Shown: positions 20,805-45,103 of the stretch, piece by piece
Layout: each line of letters opens with the position of its first letter
Numbering within the stretch: position 1 is the first letter of the stretch
DNA from: Ectocarpus siliculosus
Taxonomy: Eukaryota; Sar; Phaeophyceae; Ectocarpales; Ectocarpaceae
Direction: 5' to 3'
Assembly (NCBI GenBank): GCA_000310025.1
Contig: FN649736.1
Location: 2,501,723 to 2,565,722, forward strand
DNA: 64,000 nucleotides
Notes under the pieces: model-generated
What the model saw: only the letters and a program-made list of their open reading frames with translations
Databases searched by the model: none
Told to the model about the DNA's origin: nothing
Made by a program: the position numbers and the translations under genes

Positions 20805-23800
20805 ATGAGGCGACTCAGCAGCCCCACTATTGGCTTCGCTGCTTCGGCGCTCACCATACTTTGTCTCCTTCGTAGTGGCATTGCCCAGTACGACAGCTGC
20901 ACCGGCGGAAACGTCACCGACATCGGCAACGGTAACTGTGACGCAGTCCTCAACGTCGCTTCGTGCGGCTACGACGGGGGCGATTGCTGCTCGTGCACAT
21001 GCAACGACGGCCCTTTCCACCTCTGCGCCGATAGCGACTTCGACTGCGTGTACCCAGAATGTGGCGACCCAGCAGTCACCTCTTCGGATGCGGTCTGCGA
21101 TGAGGATATGCAAGGCGACGGAATGTGCAACGAGGAGAACAACAGCGCTGCGTGCGGATACGATGGGGGCGATGTGAGCGTGTCTTGGGTTTCTTTCGTT
21201 TCTCCTATGGAACTGGGTCGTGCATTGATGCGCACGAATCGATGATGTACACTACAACGCGAAATGATGTGACGTGTCTTCGGCGGCGGCTGAAAACCAA
21301 CATAGACACGTTTCCGGTTCCCGCAACGGTCCACAACGCTTGCGAGTAGCTTTCGAGCTAAAGTATGTCTTCTCCACTCTGGTCTGGTGCGACGAAATGT
21401 TTACCAACGCCCTCCCCCTTCTCGTCTTTCCCTTTGCCCGCCCACCCTACGTTTGTTGCCTACGTATTATACGGCGACTAACTCCCCTCCTCCCTCTCTC
21501 ACTCCCTTTGACACACACCCTCGCCCCACCCTCCCTCCTTGCTAGTGCTGCGAATGCTCCTGCGTCGATGGACCGCTATTCGAATGTGGGAGCTTTTCGA
21601 TCTTCGGCTGTCGCGACCCGGCTTGCTATGATCCCGCTCTTGTCGCCGAGTTCCCCGATTGCACGGGGGACTGGTTCAAGATCGGCGACGGGGCGTGCAA
21701 CCCTGAGAACAACATCGCTTCATGTGGCTACGACGGGGGCGATGTGAGCTTGCCGTGAAGTGCTTGAATAGATCTTCATTTTTGAAGGTGGTGCTCTCCA
21801 ACACACGAAACGCCAGAAAATGTTTCATCTTGCGGCGGCTGAAGGCGAACACGGTAGACCTTTCGTGTATCGGCCATGGCCACGGGGGAGCCTGCCCTGG
21901 TATGATAGATGCTCACTCTCCACAAGCAGCGGGCGACCTATGAGGTACTCCCTCTCCAGCTAGGTCCCGTAAGATGCCGCTGTGGCTGACGAACCCTCCT
22001 TCCCTCCCTCCCGCTCCTCCCCGCCGTTCTCTCCCTCCATCCATGCCCTCTTCGTATTGGCACCTGTACTAACCACCAAGTGCTGTTTGTGTAGCTGCAC
22101 CGGTTCTTCCTGCCAGGGTGGCGAGCTCGATTGCGTTGATCCTAGCGCTCCCGAAGAGTTGTACGAGTGCGAGGCACCGCCGATCACCACCACGCCTTGC
22201 CCCGCTGACTCGGAGTGGAACTGGGTGGTGGGCGACTCTGAGCAGGCGCTGGCGCTGGCGTTAGCCATCAACTGCTCCGGGGGGTCGTTTGAGGTGGAAT
22301 GGGTAGGAACTGTTGTCGTCAACGAGACAATCTTCGTCACCGATGGGACGGTTCTAACGATAACCGGGGCTGCAGGCTCGAACGCCGCTTTGGATGGCAA
22401 CTCCGCAACGAGGCTGTTTACCGTCGTCAACGCTGCCCTGCACGTGAGCGGAATCAACATTAGCCACGGCGCTAGCATCTCCGGAGCGGCGATCGCCGCC
22501 GGGGGGTCCACCTTAACGTTCAACCAAACAAACTTCATCGGGAACGTCGCTTCGGGTAACGGCGGAGCCGTGTTCGTGTCGGACGGATCTCTTGTGTCGT
22601 GCGCTGATGGGACTACCTTCACCGAAAACGAGGCAGGAATCGACGGCGGCGCCATGTACGTGACGGGGGGTTCGGCAGTCTCATGCGGCGGTTGGTGGTT
22701 CAGCAACACGGCTGCCATCCGCGGTGGCGCGATGAGGGTGCAGCACGAATCGAGCGCGTCGTGGAGCGAGAGCGCCGTCTTCGCCGGTAACACCGCTGGA
22801 GCTTTTGGTGGTGCCCTGAGCGTAGTAAAATTCTCCAGCGTATCGTGGGACGCCTCCACAGACTTCTACTACAACAGCGCCGCGGTGACCGGCGGCGCGT
22901 TGAGCGCCAGCACCGCCTGCAGCTTGTCATGGAGCGCCCAAACGGGGTTCTACTCGAACAGTGCTGGGCTCTGGGGGGGTGCCGTGTTCGTTTACGACGA
23001 TTCAAACGCTTCGTGGGGTGGGGAGACAACCACCGTGTTCGACGGAAACCAAGCCGCAGAATTAGGAGGAGCTGTGGTAATGCTCGGGAGCACTCTATCT
23101 TGCGAAGGTAACACGACCAGCACGTTTTCCGGCAATTCAGCTCCCGACGGTGGTGGTCTTTACGCTACCCTGTCTACGTTGTCGTTTGGCGGCAAATCGC
23201 TCTTCGAGAATAACCACGCCAGTGGCAACCCGGAATTAAACGGCACTGGAAGTGGTGGTGCTGTCTACTTGTTGGACTCCACTGCTTCGTGGGTTGGGGA
23301 GACGGAGATTTTCAACAATTCGGCCCTACTCTACGGGGGGGGTATAGCGATGTTTTACTCGACGGCCTCCTGGGAGGGAAACACCACGGTATCGTACAAC
23401 TGGGTCGAAGACCCGGGCAGCGACTTCGACGGAGCCGCAGGCGGTGGCATCAAGATGTTTTATGACTGCAATGCGGTTTGGGGCGGAGGAATGACACAGT
23501 TCATCGGCAACGACGCTGCGTACGGCAGTGCGATTCACATGGATAGATCCGTTGGGTCGTGGAGTGGACCGATGAGGTTCCTTGGGAATTCCGCTCGCAC
23601 GTTTGGTGGTGTGTACATCGACGAGTCTGAAGTGTCTTGGACTAGAGAGACGGAGTTCATCAACAACACTGCGTTGAGCGGAGGCGCCATTTTCCTTCGG
23701 AACGGGTCTACCGCAAGCTGGACCGGCGATACCAATTTCACATCGAATCATGCCTTCCTCGACGGTGGTGCTATTGTATCCCCTGAGTTCGACGACAAAT

Positions 23801-26800
23801 TCAACCTCGAAGACTCCGCCATCCTGATCAACGGGACCACATCATTCTTCAACAATGCGTGCGGAGGGAACGGGGGTGCCGTGAATCTTCTCGGGGTGTG
23901 TGACTTGGTCGTGGACCCGGCGGCGAGCGTCCGCTTCACAGAGAACGCTGCCGCAGTCGCGGGGGGAGCGGTATTCGTGTCTGGCGCTGGTGCCGGCCCT
24001 GCGTTCGCCAACACCACCTTCACGTCCAACTCGGCCCAGGTAGGAGGTGCGGTGGCCGTGTTCGGTTCCGGAAACTCGAAAGGCGTCGCCGACATCGAGC
24101 CGCCAAACCCGACAACCTTCGAGCGGTGTTGGTTCCTCGGCAACCGAGCGACAGCGACCGGCGGGGCGATCGATAGCGCGGCCGGGCACGACTACTTTGT
24201 GGACACCACGTTCGAGGACAACGCGGCGGGGACGGGGGGGGCGTTAAGACTAGCGGGTACGGCTTCCATCAACAGTTGTTCGTTCGTGGAGAACTTCTCC
24301 GATGACGAAGGAGGGGCAGCTGTATCCAACATCGGCACGGTTGAAAGCACGGAAAACATCAGTTTCAGCGCAAACGGGTTCGACTGCCCCTCGGGAACAT
24401 TCCTGGGCTATAACGCGGTGAGCAGCCTGCTACCCGATCGGTAGATGTGTTCGTCTCCCGTTATGCCCGATTCTATAAATACTGTAGTTTGCCTCGTGAA
24501 CAACCGGCCTCCAGTAGCTTTGTGCCAAAATATTCTGGGCTCTAACTGAGTTGAGGGCCGTTCTGCATGGGTTCTGGTCAAACTCCCACCGTACATGAAC
24601 ACCCTCGAGTCTCTAGTCATGTGCGCCAAGCTCAAACACCTCTCGTAGGACGCCTTTCCGCACCACCACGATTGGTTTCTGGTGTTCGAATCGTTCTGCT
24701 TTGATGGGTGGGTGAAACCCAGATGTGCGGGTGTCGGTGTCGTACACCAAGCCATGTACTAGCTGTGAGCTCACTTGACCAACCACATTCAACAGCAGCC
24801 TAGCACCGTGTGGCGCGACGTAACATGGCAAAACGGAAGCTGGCAGCCTTGCCGTAACCTCGGTCAGTTCGTGGTGTTCCAAGAGGTGCCATTTTTCCCC
24901 CGGTAACGTTCAACGCGAACCTCAAACACCCGGCGTTCGGATTTCTCGCATGCTGCACCGGTTGTTTCCAGTCGGCAGATCTCTTCGAGGCCGTCTGCAA
25001 CGGATGCCAGACTACGTGCGTTGGATGCGCCTTCGCCGACCCTCTCCTGGTTCCGACATGTACGGACCTCCTCGAGCATTCCACAAGCTCCGATGGGAGA
25101 GACACCCTTGAGACGCTATCAATCCAGGCCGGGTATTGGCGCGCCACCACGTCTGGCACAGAAGTTCTCGCCTGCTACCACGCCGACTCCGGTCTTGGAG
25201 GGGTCACGGGAACATCTGGCTACTGCCTGGAGGGCTACGAAGGGCCATGTGAGAGGCAGAAACATGTATATTAGAATGGCTTGGTCACCTCCCGACGAAT
25301 AAGCTATAGCAGTATGTGTGTCGTCCTCTTTGTTCTGGACGTCAGTTTCTATACTTTTCGGTACGTTCCAGGACGCATCAGACCGGGGTTGCAGTCCACA
25401 GAATAGCTCTTTGAGCCTTCATCTTTTTTTGTACGTTGCAAGCGTCAATACTGATAGCGAGGAGGATTGTACCGTCTCATTCTCTCGTCGGGGATGAAGT
25501 CGAACTTGAACTGGTTGCGTGTACAAGAATTAAGTACAATTGTAAGGCAAATTCCAGTGCTCGCGACTGAGTCTGGTACTGAACTCACGTCCCAAACGCC
25601 ACAAGTTGAGGTAGGCTCTGTCTATCTCAGCGTCGGACAGTACGTACGCGTTTTCATGAAGGCGTAGAATCTCGACCTGTGGCTCGTCCGCGCCCCGAGT
25701 GCGCTGTAGGTTATGGTTCAAGCATACTCAAGAGCTGTGAGCATTTCGTTCGGCCCGTTGCTTGTTTGAAACGACTACGCCACCCTTGTCGCACGGTGAT
25801 GCGTCCAAAGCAGAATGAGGCTAACCTCCAAGAACCAACGGCACAACTATCTGTGGGAAGTCCACACAGGAGCTCTTTGAGCCTTCATCTTCCTTTGCAC
25901 GTTGCAAGCGCCAACACTGATAGCGAGGAGGATTGTACCGTCTCATTCTCTCGTCGGGGATGAAGTCGACGTGAACTGGTTGCGTGTACAAGAACTAAGT
26001 ACAATTGTCAGATTCCAATGCTCGCGACGGAGTCTGGTACTGAACTCACGTCCCAAACGCCACAAGTTGAGGTAGGCTAGTTATTTCTCGGCGTAGGACA
26101 GTATGTACGCGTTTTCATGAAGGCATAGACTCTCGACCTGCGGCTCGTCCGCGCCCCGAGCGCTCTGTAGGTTATGGTTCAAGTATACTCAAGAGCTGTG
26201 AGCATTTCGTTCGGCCCGTTGCTTGTTTGAAACGACTACGCCACCCTTGTCGCACGGTGATGCGTCCAAAGCAGAATGCGGGTAACCTTCAAGAACCAAC
26301 GGCACATCTATTTGTATGCTTCAACGAACCTCACTTGGACACTTTCATGGGCTCATAAGCTGTCCGGTGTAGTCGGGAGTTGTTGGACACCGTGTCCCTG
26401 ATTCCAACATTAACAATACCATCCGGACGCTCGGTTTGTGCTGTCTCTCGGGTCGCTTTCGAAACAGATTGTGCCGTTTGCAGCGAGGGGTACTCAGCAC
26501 AGTTGGGCTTCACCTGCCGTACCTGCTCCGACAGTGCCGGAGGTATCGCGCTCGCAGCTGCTCTTGCCGTAGTGGGCCTCGTCGCTCTCGTCGCTGTTGT
26601 ATCGTACGTGACTTCTGGGGAGGAGGACGGAAAGGGAAGAGGGATTGTCGAGCGCGTGGGGCGGTACATTCCACTCCAATCCGTGAAGATCGTCGTTGTG
26701 GCCTGGCAGATCATGACACAGGTGAGGGTGCACATCAGGTCGGTCGGCATTCGCGATCAGGATTGAATGACGTCGTTGCAACCGCGGAATTGCCGTCCTT

Positions 26801-28380
26801 AGGCTGGGCTTTGCGGCCAGAATTCTGCCCCCCCCCGGAACGAAGAGAAAATGCCCCGTCCCCTCGGTTCAGTTCCGAGTGCAAGACCGTGTTCATGTAG
26901 TTGCGGAATGTCGGTTGTACAGGAAAGAGAGGGAAGTGTACATGACTGAGCTGGAAAATGTAGAGGGAAGATGCAGGGAGATGTTTGAGTCGTGGGATAG
27001 CCAGGAGAAACGCTAGCTGTACTGGGGCATAGGAAGTGGGTTGAATAGGCGGCAAGTGACATCGATAGGTACCACATTTTTTATTCATCTTTGGCAAAGT
27101 AGGAAGGAACGATTGGCCATCGGTGATTGGTCCTGTGGGAACAACGCTCCGTCCTCTCGAGGATACGTGGTCAATGGTCTAACCGCTAAGGCATGTACAA
27201 CGTAGGAGTACGCCCCCCCCCTGTTCCGTTCTGCACCACCAGTCATTTCTGCACCTGCCGTGCTTGAACTGCCCAGTTCACCAACGTGGCGAACGTCACG
27301 TACCCACACGTGTACCAAAACTTCCTGAACGGCCTGGAAGTGTTCAACTTCGACCTCAGCTGGATCCTCTCCGCCGGCTGCGTTGTCGACGTCGACTTCC
27401 ACGACCGACTGCTAATGGCCACCGTTGGCCCGATATTCGCGGCGCTTCTCCTGGCTTGCACCTACGCCGCCGCCGTTCGCATCCACCGCGGAGCTACCGA
27501 GACCCTGGAAAACGTGCGGCACAAGCATGTGTTCATGCTGCTGCTGACGTTCTTCGTCTACTCGAGTGTAAGCGCTACGCTGTTCAGGACTTTCGCGTGC
27601 GAGACACTAGAGGACGGCAAGACGTACCTGCTTGCGGACTACCGCATCGAGTGCGACTCCTCCAAGCACAAGGGTTTCGAGGTGTACGCAGGCTTCATGG
27701 TATTGCTGTTCACGGCCGGCATCCCTGCACTCTACAGCTTCCTACTTTTCAGAGACCGCGACGTGCTGAAGGGGAGGGAGGCGGCCGGTCAAGACCTACG
27801 TTCTCGCGCCACATCCACCTCCGACCTGTGGAAGCCATACAAGCCGTCCGTGTTCTACTACGAGGTGGTCGAGTGCGCGCGACGTGTTCTGCTGGCTGGG
27901 GTGGTCGTGTTCATCTACCCGAACTCTTCGGCTCAGATCGCGATAACGCTGGCACTCGCTTTCATCTTCGTGCTGATCTCGGAGGGCTTGGCCCCGTACG
28001 CGTCCAGGTGGGACACGTGGATCAACCGCATGGGGCACGTGGCCGTTGTCGCGTCGATGTACCTCGCGCTCTTGCTGAAGGTGGACGTGTCGAAGGAGCG
28101 GTCGAGTAGCCAGGGGGTGTTCGAGGCTGTCCTTGTCGTCGCCCACGTGGTTATGGTGGTTGTGGTGGTGGTGGAGACGCTCGTGCTGGCGCTGGCCCTG
28201 CGAGCGGGACGTCGCGGAGGCCAACATCTGCAAGAAGACCGGTGGCCAAGGTTCCGCAACAGCGGCAACGTGATAGGCCAAAGCCCGGGCGAGCAAGGAG
28301 TGGCACACTGGGAACAGGAAAACCCTTTCGCCGACCACGTACACACCAGGAGAGAGGACAACCCTACGCTCATTGGGTGA
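20805..28380 (+). CDS. LNR (Notch-repeat) / PMP beta-helix / multi-span membrane protein
   Basis: Six exons join in phase: 20,805-21,173, 21,546-21,743, 22,081-24,417, 24,972-25,248, 26,468-26,721 and 27,277-28,380, giving about 1,512 aa. Residues 1-27 look like a signal peptide. Lin-12/Notch-type half-repeats ending CGYDGGDC occur in exons 1 and 2, which stop exactly at YDGGD. Residues 190-968 (one exon) are a repetitive right-handed beta-helix with chlamydial-PMP motifs GGA-[IVL] and FxxN every 20-25 residues and many N-glycosylation sequons. Exons 4-5 encode a Cys-rich region (CNGCQTTC, GYWRATTSG, GYCLEGYEGP, CAVCSEGYSAQ). About seven to eight hydrophobic helices follow: one in exon 5, the rest in exon 6. 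The ligand and function are unknown. The layout predicts a plasma-membrane receptor or adhesin with a large glycosylated ectodomain. The exons are read from splice signals and protein continuity. The intron between 25,249 and 26,467 holds a tandem duplication. Confidence 0.88.
25405..26310 (+). repeat. Tandem duplication of about 466 bp in an intron
   Basis: The first unit begins AGCTCTTTGAGCCTTCATC at 25,405 and the second at 25,871, giving a 466-bp period. Both contain GATAGCGAGGAGGATTGTAC, CTCGTCGGGGATGAAGTCGA and AACGACTACGCCACCC. The copies differ by substitutions and small indels. They lie entirely in the fourth intron of the LNR/beta-helix gene. Confidence 0.85.
27160..27220 (-). repeat. 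Fragment of SINE-like head
   Basis: The minus strand shows a G run, then CATGCCTTAGCGGTTAGACC and ATTGACCAC, which resembles the head of the repeat at 10,720-11,262. Only the head is present, within the last intron of the LNR/beta-helix gene. Confidence 0.5.
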
Positions 28381-31300
28381 TGGGAAGGAGGAGGGAGGTG
28401 GGGGGAGAGGGAGTAGGACGAGATCGACAGTCACTGCGACCCGTGCGGTTTTTCGATTGAGTCCGACGTTGAGCAGAAGAAGAACCGGACGAGTATGAGG
28501 GAGGCAGCAGATCGAAAAGAACATCGGAAAGGGATTGGAAGCACATGAACACATTTTCCGACTCGCTGCGCATCGCAACACCGCAAGCACACGAATGCCC
28601 AACGTGGGTCTGGTGAGGGGTATCTCGGCCCGTTCTGGCGATCATCAAACAGGCACAGGCAATGCAGACAGACAAGTGGAACGCCGGGACCATGCCAGAG
28701 CCGGACAACAGCCGGTCAGGTGCCCCGGAACGTCGGGGAGTTAGCTACACGGGCACGAGCTGACCTTGTAGAAAAGTGAGGTTTGATCCGAGGAAGATCG
28801 TTCATTTGTTTGGAGTATTATAGTCTGGAGCGCCAACAATTCCGTCAGTAGGTTTGACTTTAGTTCCAAACCGAAAATGACAACCCCGTAACTGCCCCAG
28901 GCTGCGTCCAATTTTAACGGCACTTTGTAGTGGGGTTCGAGGAAGGCGACTGTACCTTCGTGTGATAGCTGTCAGCTACATATAGTATTCCCGTTCATGG
29001 GTCCGTGCACGAAAGAGTTTGTCCAAACTTTCATCAGCACCAAGGTCCCTTGTCTCCGTTTCCCAAAATTTCGAAAGACACCGGCAATTGCCCTGTCTCC
29101 TGCCATGTCCAGCTCGCTGTGGATACTATTAATATAGGTTCTAACTAGTATTTTTCCCTTTTCAAGCGTTGTATCATTTATTTGAGAACCACGAGTTCGA
29201 TAACTGCGTCGACGTAGATGGTTGTGTTGCGATGCGCACGAACGTGGTGTTTATGTTCTGTGGTATACATTACGTTTTTCATATGTTGAGGATATTGATT
29301 GTTAGCGTAGTCGAAGACTTCACTGCGTCGAATGGTGCACAGTTGATGTTGTTGGGTGACTGCTGGCACTGTTATCGAAAATCATGGGGGGGCATGAATA
29401 TGACGCTGAGATGCCATGATCTTCGCCGCAGTTCTAGCGGACGTTCAGGTTTGGTTGTTCACGTTGTTGATGTTTCCAGCGTTTTACCTGCGGAAAATGA
29501 GGAGAAATCACAGTAGTTTCTTGTTTGTTCGCGATTCCGCGTATTATCTGCGGAGTTCGGAAGAAACTTCATGATGTTTGTTTGATTTCTCGTTGTTAGG
29601 AATCGAGAGTCTTTTCTTGCATTTGTTGCTGTAGGACCGATTGAGTTCCATGGTCGGAGATATGCTGAAGGGGGGCCGTAAAGCTTTGATGTTTTGGGAG
29701 ATATTGCAGCAGGGGAGCTGTGAAGATTTAATCTTTTGGGAGATAATGTTGCAGAGGGGCTGTGAAGCGTTGGGAGATAATTAATAAGCAGAGGGGCTGT
29801 TAAGATTCTATGGTTTGGGAGATAATGCAGCAGGGGGTCCGTTAAGAAATCCCTGTCTCGATGTTTGAGAAACGGCATAATTGGCGAACGTTTCCTCTGG
29901 TGTCTTCATTGGCGCCGGGTGTTTAACCTGTCTATTTTTGCCGTATTTGGTACTGATGGTTGCTTTGAACCATGTATTGGAGGAAGGATTTGGCCTATTT
30001 TGGTAAGACATGGTTGAGGCCTATGTGCTTCCGAAGCTTTTTTGAATTGGTCAATGGGTTGAAACATAGTTTTGCGCGAGGATTTTGTTCGAAGTAATTT
30101 GTAATTGACGCGTTTTGCCAGAGTTATCCGTCCAGAGTCTTTATGGCGTGGCTGTGATGTAGTGTTGATATTTGCTGAGTATTTAAGGATAATTCTTTGT
30201 TTTTGGCTAATTGAGAATATTATGGCGATGGCATTTTCTCGAGAGGGGTGATTGTGAAGACTCTTTAGTGAAGTTCCATAGTTATAAGGAGGAGTAGTAA
30301 CTTGAAATATGCATATTTGATAGATCTGGGAGTTGAGATGGTTTGTGGATTCGATAGATAAACGGTTTTTAGATTTTTTGGCGTTTTACCTGGCGATATG
30401 TACAGAGGATAGCGTAGATCGTACAATGTAGGGGGCCGTTTATGAGTGTACTCGGCAGGATACGAATCTCCGAGATCTCCGGGGGGGTACGCAGATATAT
30501 ATACATGATGATGGGTGTGATGGACTTGACGCGCTAGGCTCTACTACTTGCCTGCCCGCGTCTGTCACTTAGTCGTTAATCAACAAACTTGAGTCACTCC
30601 TTTGTGAAACATGCTCTCGACAAGAGACCGCGAGCGTGATAACATAATAAACGTGCCGACACCCCAAACAGTTGATTTTCGAACATATCAACGGAGTTAG
30701 ACTTATCTAGGAATACATGTACGCTGATTTTGAAATATGACGTTGATTTGAGACATCGGCCGAAACCGCTGTCTGGGCCTTTTCTTTCCTGCGAACTATA
30801 CGAAACGATGAGGACGACTTCAAAGTAGAACCGATCCCTCCTCCTCTCATCAGTCCCTGTCGGCAGTTGTTTTTTTTGTTTGTTTCTCGCGAGAAAAAAC
30901 TATTCGTTCCACATTGTCAGGTAGTCTAAATCCCAGATTGCTTCTTTCTTCCCGTCCGTCTTGATTTATTGTGAATCATTCAATGGCTCCGAATTACTTG
31001 TAGAGGGTTTGTAATTTGTTGTGGAAGAACCGCTTTTGTCGTGGGAATCATGGCCGGCCGCAGTATTACTTGCATCATGTATACCTTTTGTTGCTCGAAC
31101 TTCTTTTGCCCGGCCAAAGGGGGAATTTTTCGCAGCATGGTTGGAAGGGTGTGAAAGTTAAAGTTTGTTGCTCGAACCTCTTTTGGCCGGTTTGAAGTGT
31201 AAAATCCTTAGCTATGCAAGATGGCTGGCATCCCGTCTGACTCGAATTCGTTCAAAGTTTTGGCCTGACAACAAATTATACAAATTGTTGTGCACGGAAA

Positions 31301-32782
31301 ATATTTGTTCACGTGCAGCGAATTGGAATGCGTGGTCTTTGAGCAGACCATGTCGTGCTGCGGTAAAATTTGGAAGATTGGCGTTATGGGGCGATGGTTG
31401 TCGATGATTCCTGATCACGGTTCTGTTGTTCTGTAGCTTAGATGTTTTCTTCCGGAGCCCTCAGGAATGTATCCGCCACAGTAGCAAAAAGTAGTTCTGA
31501 AGGAGATATTTCCAAATCTGAATGTTTTTTCCAACGGGTTCGCAGTCGCTGTTGAGATGTGGCGGGTGTTTTGGGATGAAGTGCCTTATGAGACGGTGAC
31601 GGTGTAGGGCCATAACTTTCTTCACAGCGCGAATCCGGCGCTTGCTAGTTCGGCCGCTGCTCGCGAGATGTTTCTACGCACGTTATCATCCCACTCAATT
31701 CGTTTCAAGATGCCTTTCTTTTTTCGAAACACGCGCAAATCGGGGCACAAATTTCCGGCACGATATCGCCGTCCACTGTTGCACAAGTGTTGCACAAGGA
31801 CCAAAGGTAAGGGACAAAGACTGCACCTCGTCCTTCAAATAAAGAATGAAAACCTCCCTGGGCGAACGCCAACCAACGGCAGTCAAACATCAGTGGTTTA
31901 ATTGTCTTTTAGGAAGCGACTCACAGATACTGTGTGCTCACACTAGCAACGCCATCGCCATCGACAACACGGGGGTAACGCCGACCATTGTGATGTGCTT
32001 GTGCGCCAGGGAAATTCTGTGGCCGAGGCAGGGCATCTTTGCGGTGCGACAATGAAGAACACGAGATTGCCAAGTCTGTCTGAACAGATGGTGCAGCAAC
32101 AAACCCAGGTCCGGCCTTTGCCCACGGGATCCATAACGCCAGCCATCAACCGTTCAACCGCAACACTGAACTACGAACACGAATCCGTCTACCGAAATGT
32201 GTCACGCCAAAAACAAGGTGTGGTGAAGGATTGCCAAAACGTGTGATGGCAGCGCGAAGCCGTATCAGGCCAGAGGCAACCGATCGACCTTCGAGAAGGA
32301 TGGAAATGCCGATCAAAAACCCAATCCAAACAGGGTGTTGGTCTTAGTCTTCACATGGAGCCAACAAACAAAGGACCAGCCACTCCAAAGCTTCGCCGAT
32401 GTTCTATCCCGACCTTCATACTTTATATTAAGCGCAATACGGCAGGTTGTTCGACGCGACACGAGAGCAACCGGCGGTACGACCTCCGCCCTCGCCCAAG
32501 GACAATACGTAGCCGAAGGGTAATATTGATTGAGTTTATCACGGTTGGTTGGGTCTAGACTACGTAGATCCTAGGCACAGTGCGAAACGACTATGAAGTA
32601 GAGCACATCAACAACCACGACTATCGAGCCAGTGTTGTCGGATATCACACGTACAATCCCCCGGCAGAAAAAAACACTATTATTTCATAAGTCCGCCGGC
32701 ACCAGAATGTACCGCTACCACTTCTGCCACCGCCACTAGGCGGGCTCCCGGCTTCCCGAATCTTCGTCGTGAGCGTTATAAG
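28381..32782. other. Long intergenic stretch, no supported gene
   Basis: This region is visibly more A/T-rich than its neighbours. The open frames are short and none resembles a known family or shows splice-compatible continuation. It contains the minisatellite at 29,690-29,840. The part from 32,234 on is duplicated at 1-330 and lies just downstream of COG6. An uncharacterised non-coding RNA cannot be ruled out from sequence alone. Confidence 0.45.
29690..29840 (+). repeat. Minisatellite with TTGGGAGATAATG units
   Basis: Four imperfect units begin near 29,697, 29,738, 29,769 and 29,816. Each carries TTGGGAGATA followed by a GCAG-AGGGG-CTGT segment. Spacing is irregular at about 30-50 bp. Confidence 0.7.
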
Positions 32783-44452
<11,670 letters not shown>

Positions 44453-45103
44453 GATGGGAACCAGGCGCAGCGGTAGACACGCGTGGCTGAAATATGTCCT
44501 TGGCGAAAGCGGCCGGAACCAGGCAATGAATGCGTTTGGTTCTTGGTTCCCGGCAGAGAGTCCGCAAAATCGAACAAGAACAAATCTACTTCGCGCGCGT
44601 CTTCCCCAGGGGTCCGGCCCACGCTCGCTTCGCACTTGGTAATCAGAGTGAAACTCTACAGAGTACAGGCAATCGTTGCTCCGACACCACCGCTTCCCCC
44701 ACGGCGATATGTACTGTACCGCGCACAACAATATGTCACACAAGCTCAAACCATCTCCGGTCGCCTCTGAGTGCGCACCCACGGTACTAATTCATTTTGC
44801 GGAGCCCCTATCATTTTTGGACACTTTGTTTTACGGCGTGCAACTCCTTTAGCGCAATCTGATTGCACGGGCGACCAACACTGGATGCACTAACCCCGAC
44901 AAGCACCATTAGAGGGAAATCTGCTGTGGGATACCTCGCACCAACGAGCGTTTCTCGCTGGCGACGCGAATCCGAGAAAATCTAGAAGTTTCTCGATTTG
45001 GTGGGCGCGAAACCAGGGGGGGGGGAGCTCTGGCTGTGGGCGGTGCAGGCGATAGGCGTTAGCTGGAGATTGGCGGCGAGGCGGAAGAGGCAAGGGAGGA
45101 AAG
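44453..45103. promoter_or_regulatory. Shared 651-bp region between divergent COG6 and U2A' starts
   Basis: The COG6 start codon (44,452, minus) and the U2A' start codon (45,104, plus) face away from each other across 651 bp. Both 5' UTRs and both promoters must lie here, or in upstream non-coding exons. I see no clear TATA box. The assignment rests on geometry alone. Confidence 0.55.

Noticed and set aside
22000-24420. PMP-like beta-helix as bacterial contamination or recent bacterial transfer
   Set aside because: The exon is flanked by phase-matched introns and joined to LNR and membrane exons, with eukaryotic N-glycosylation sequons throughout, so it is part of a resident nuclear gene.
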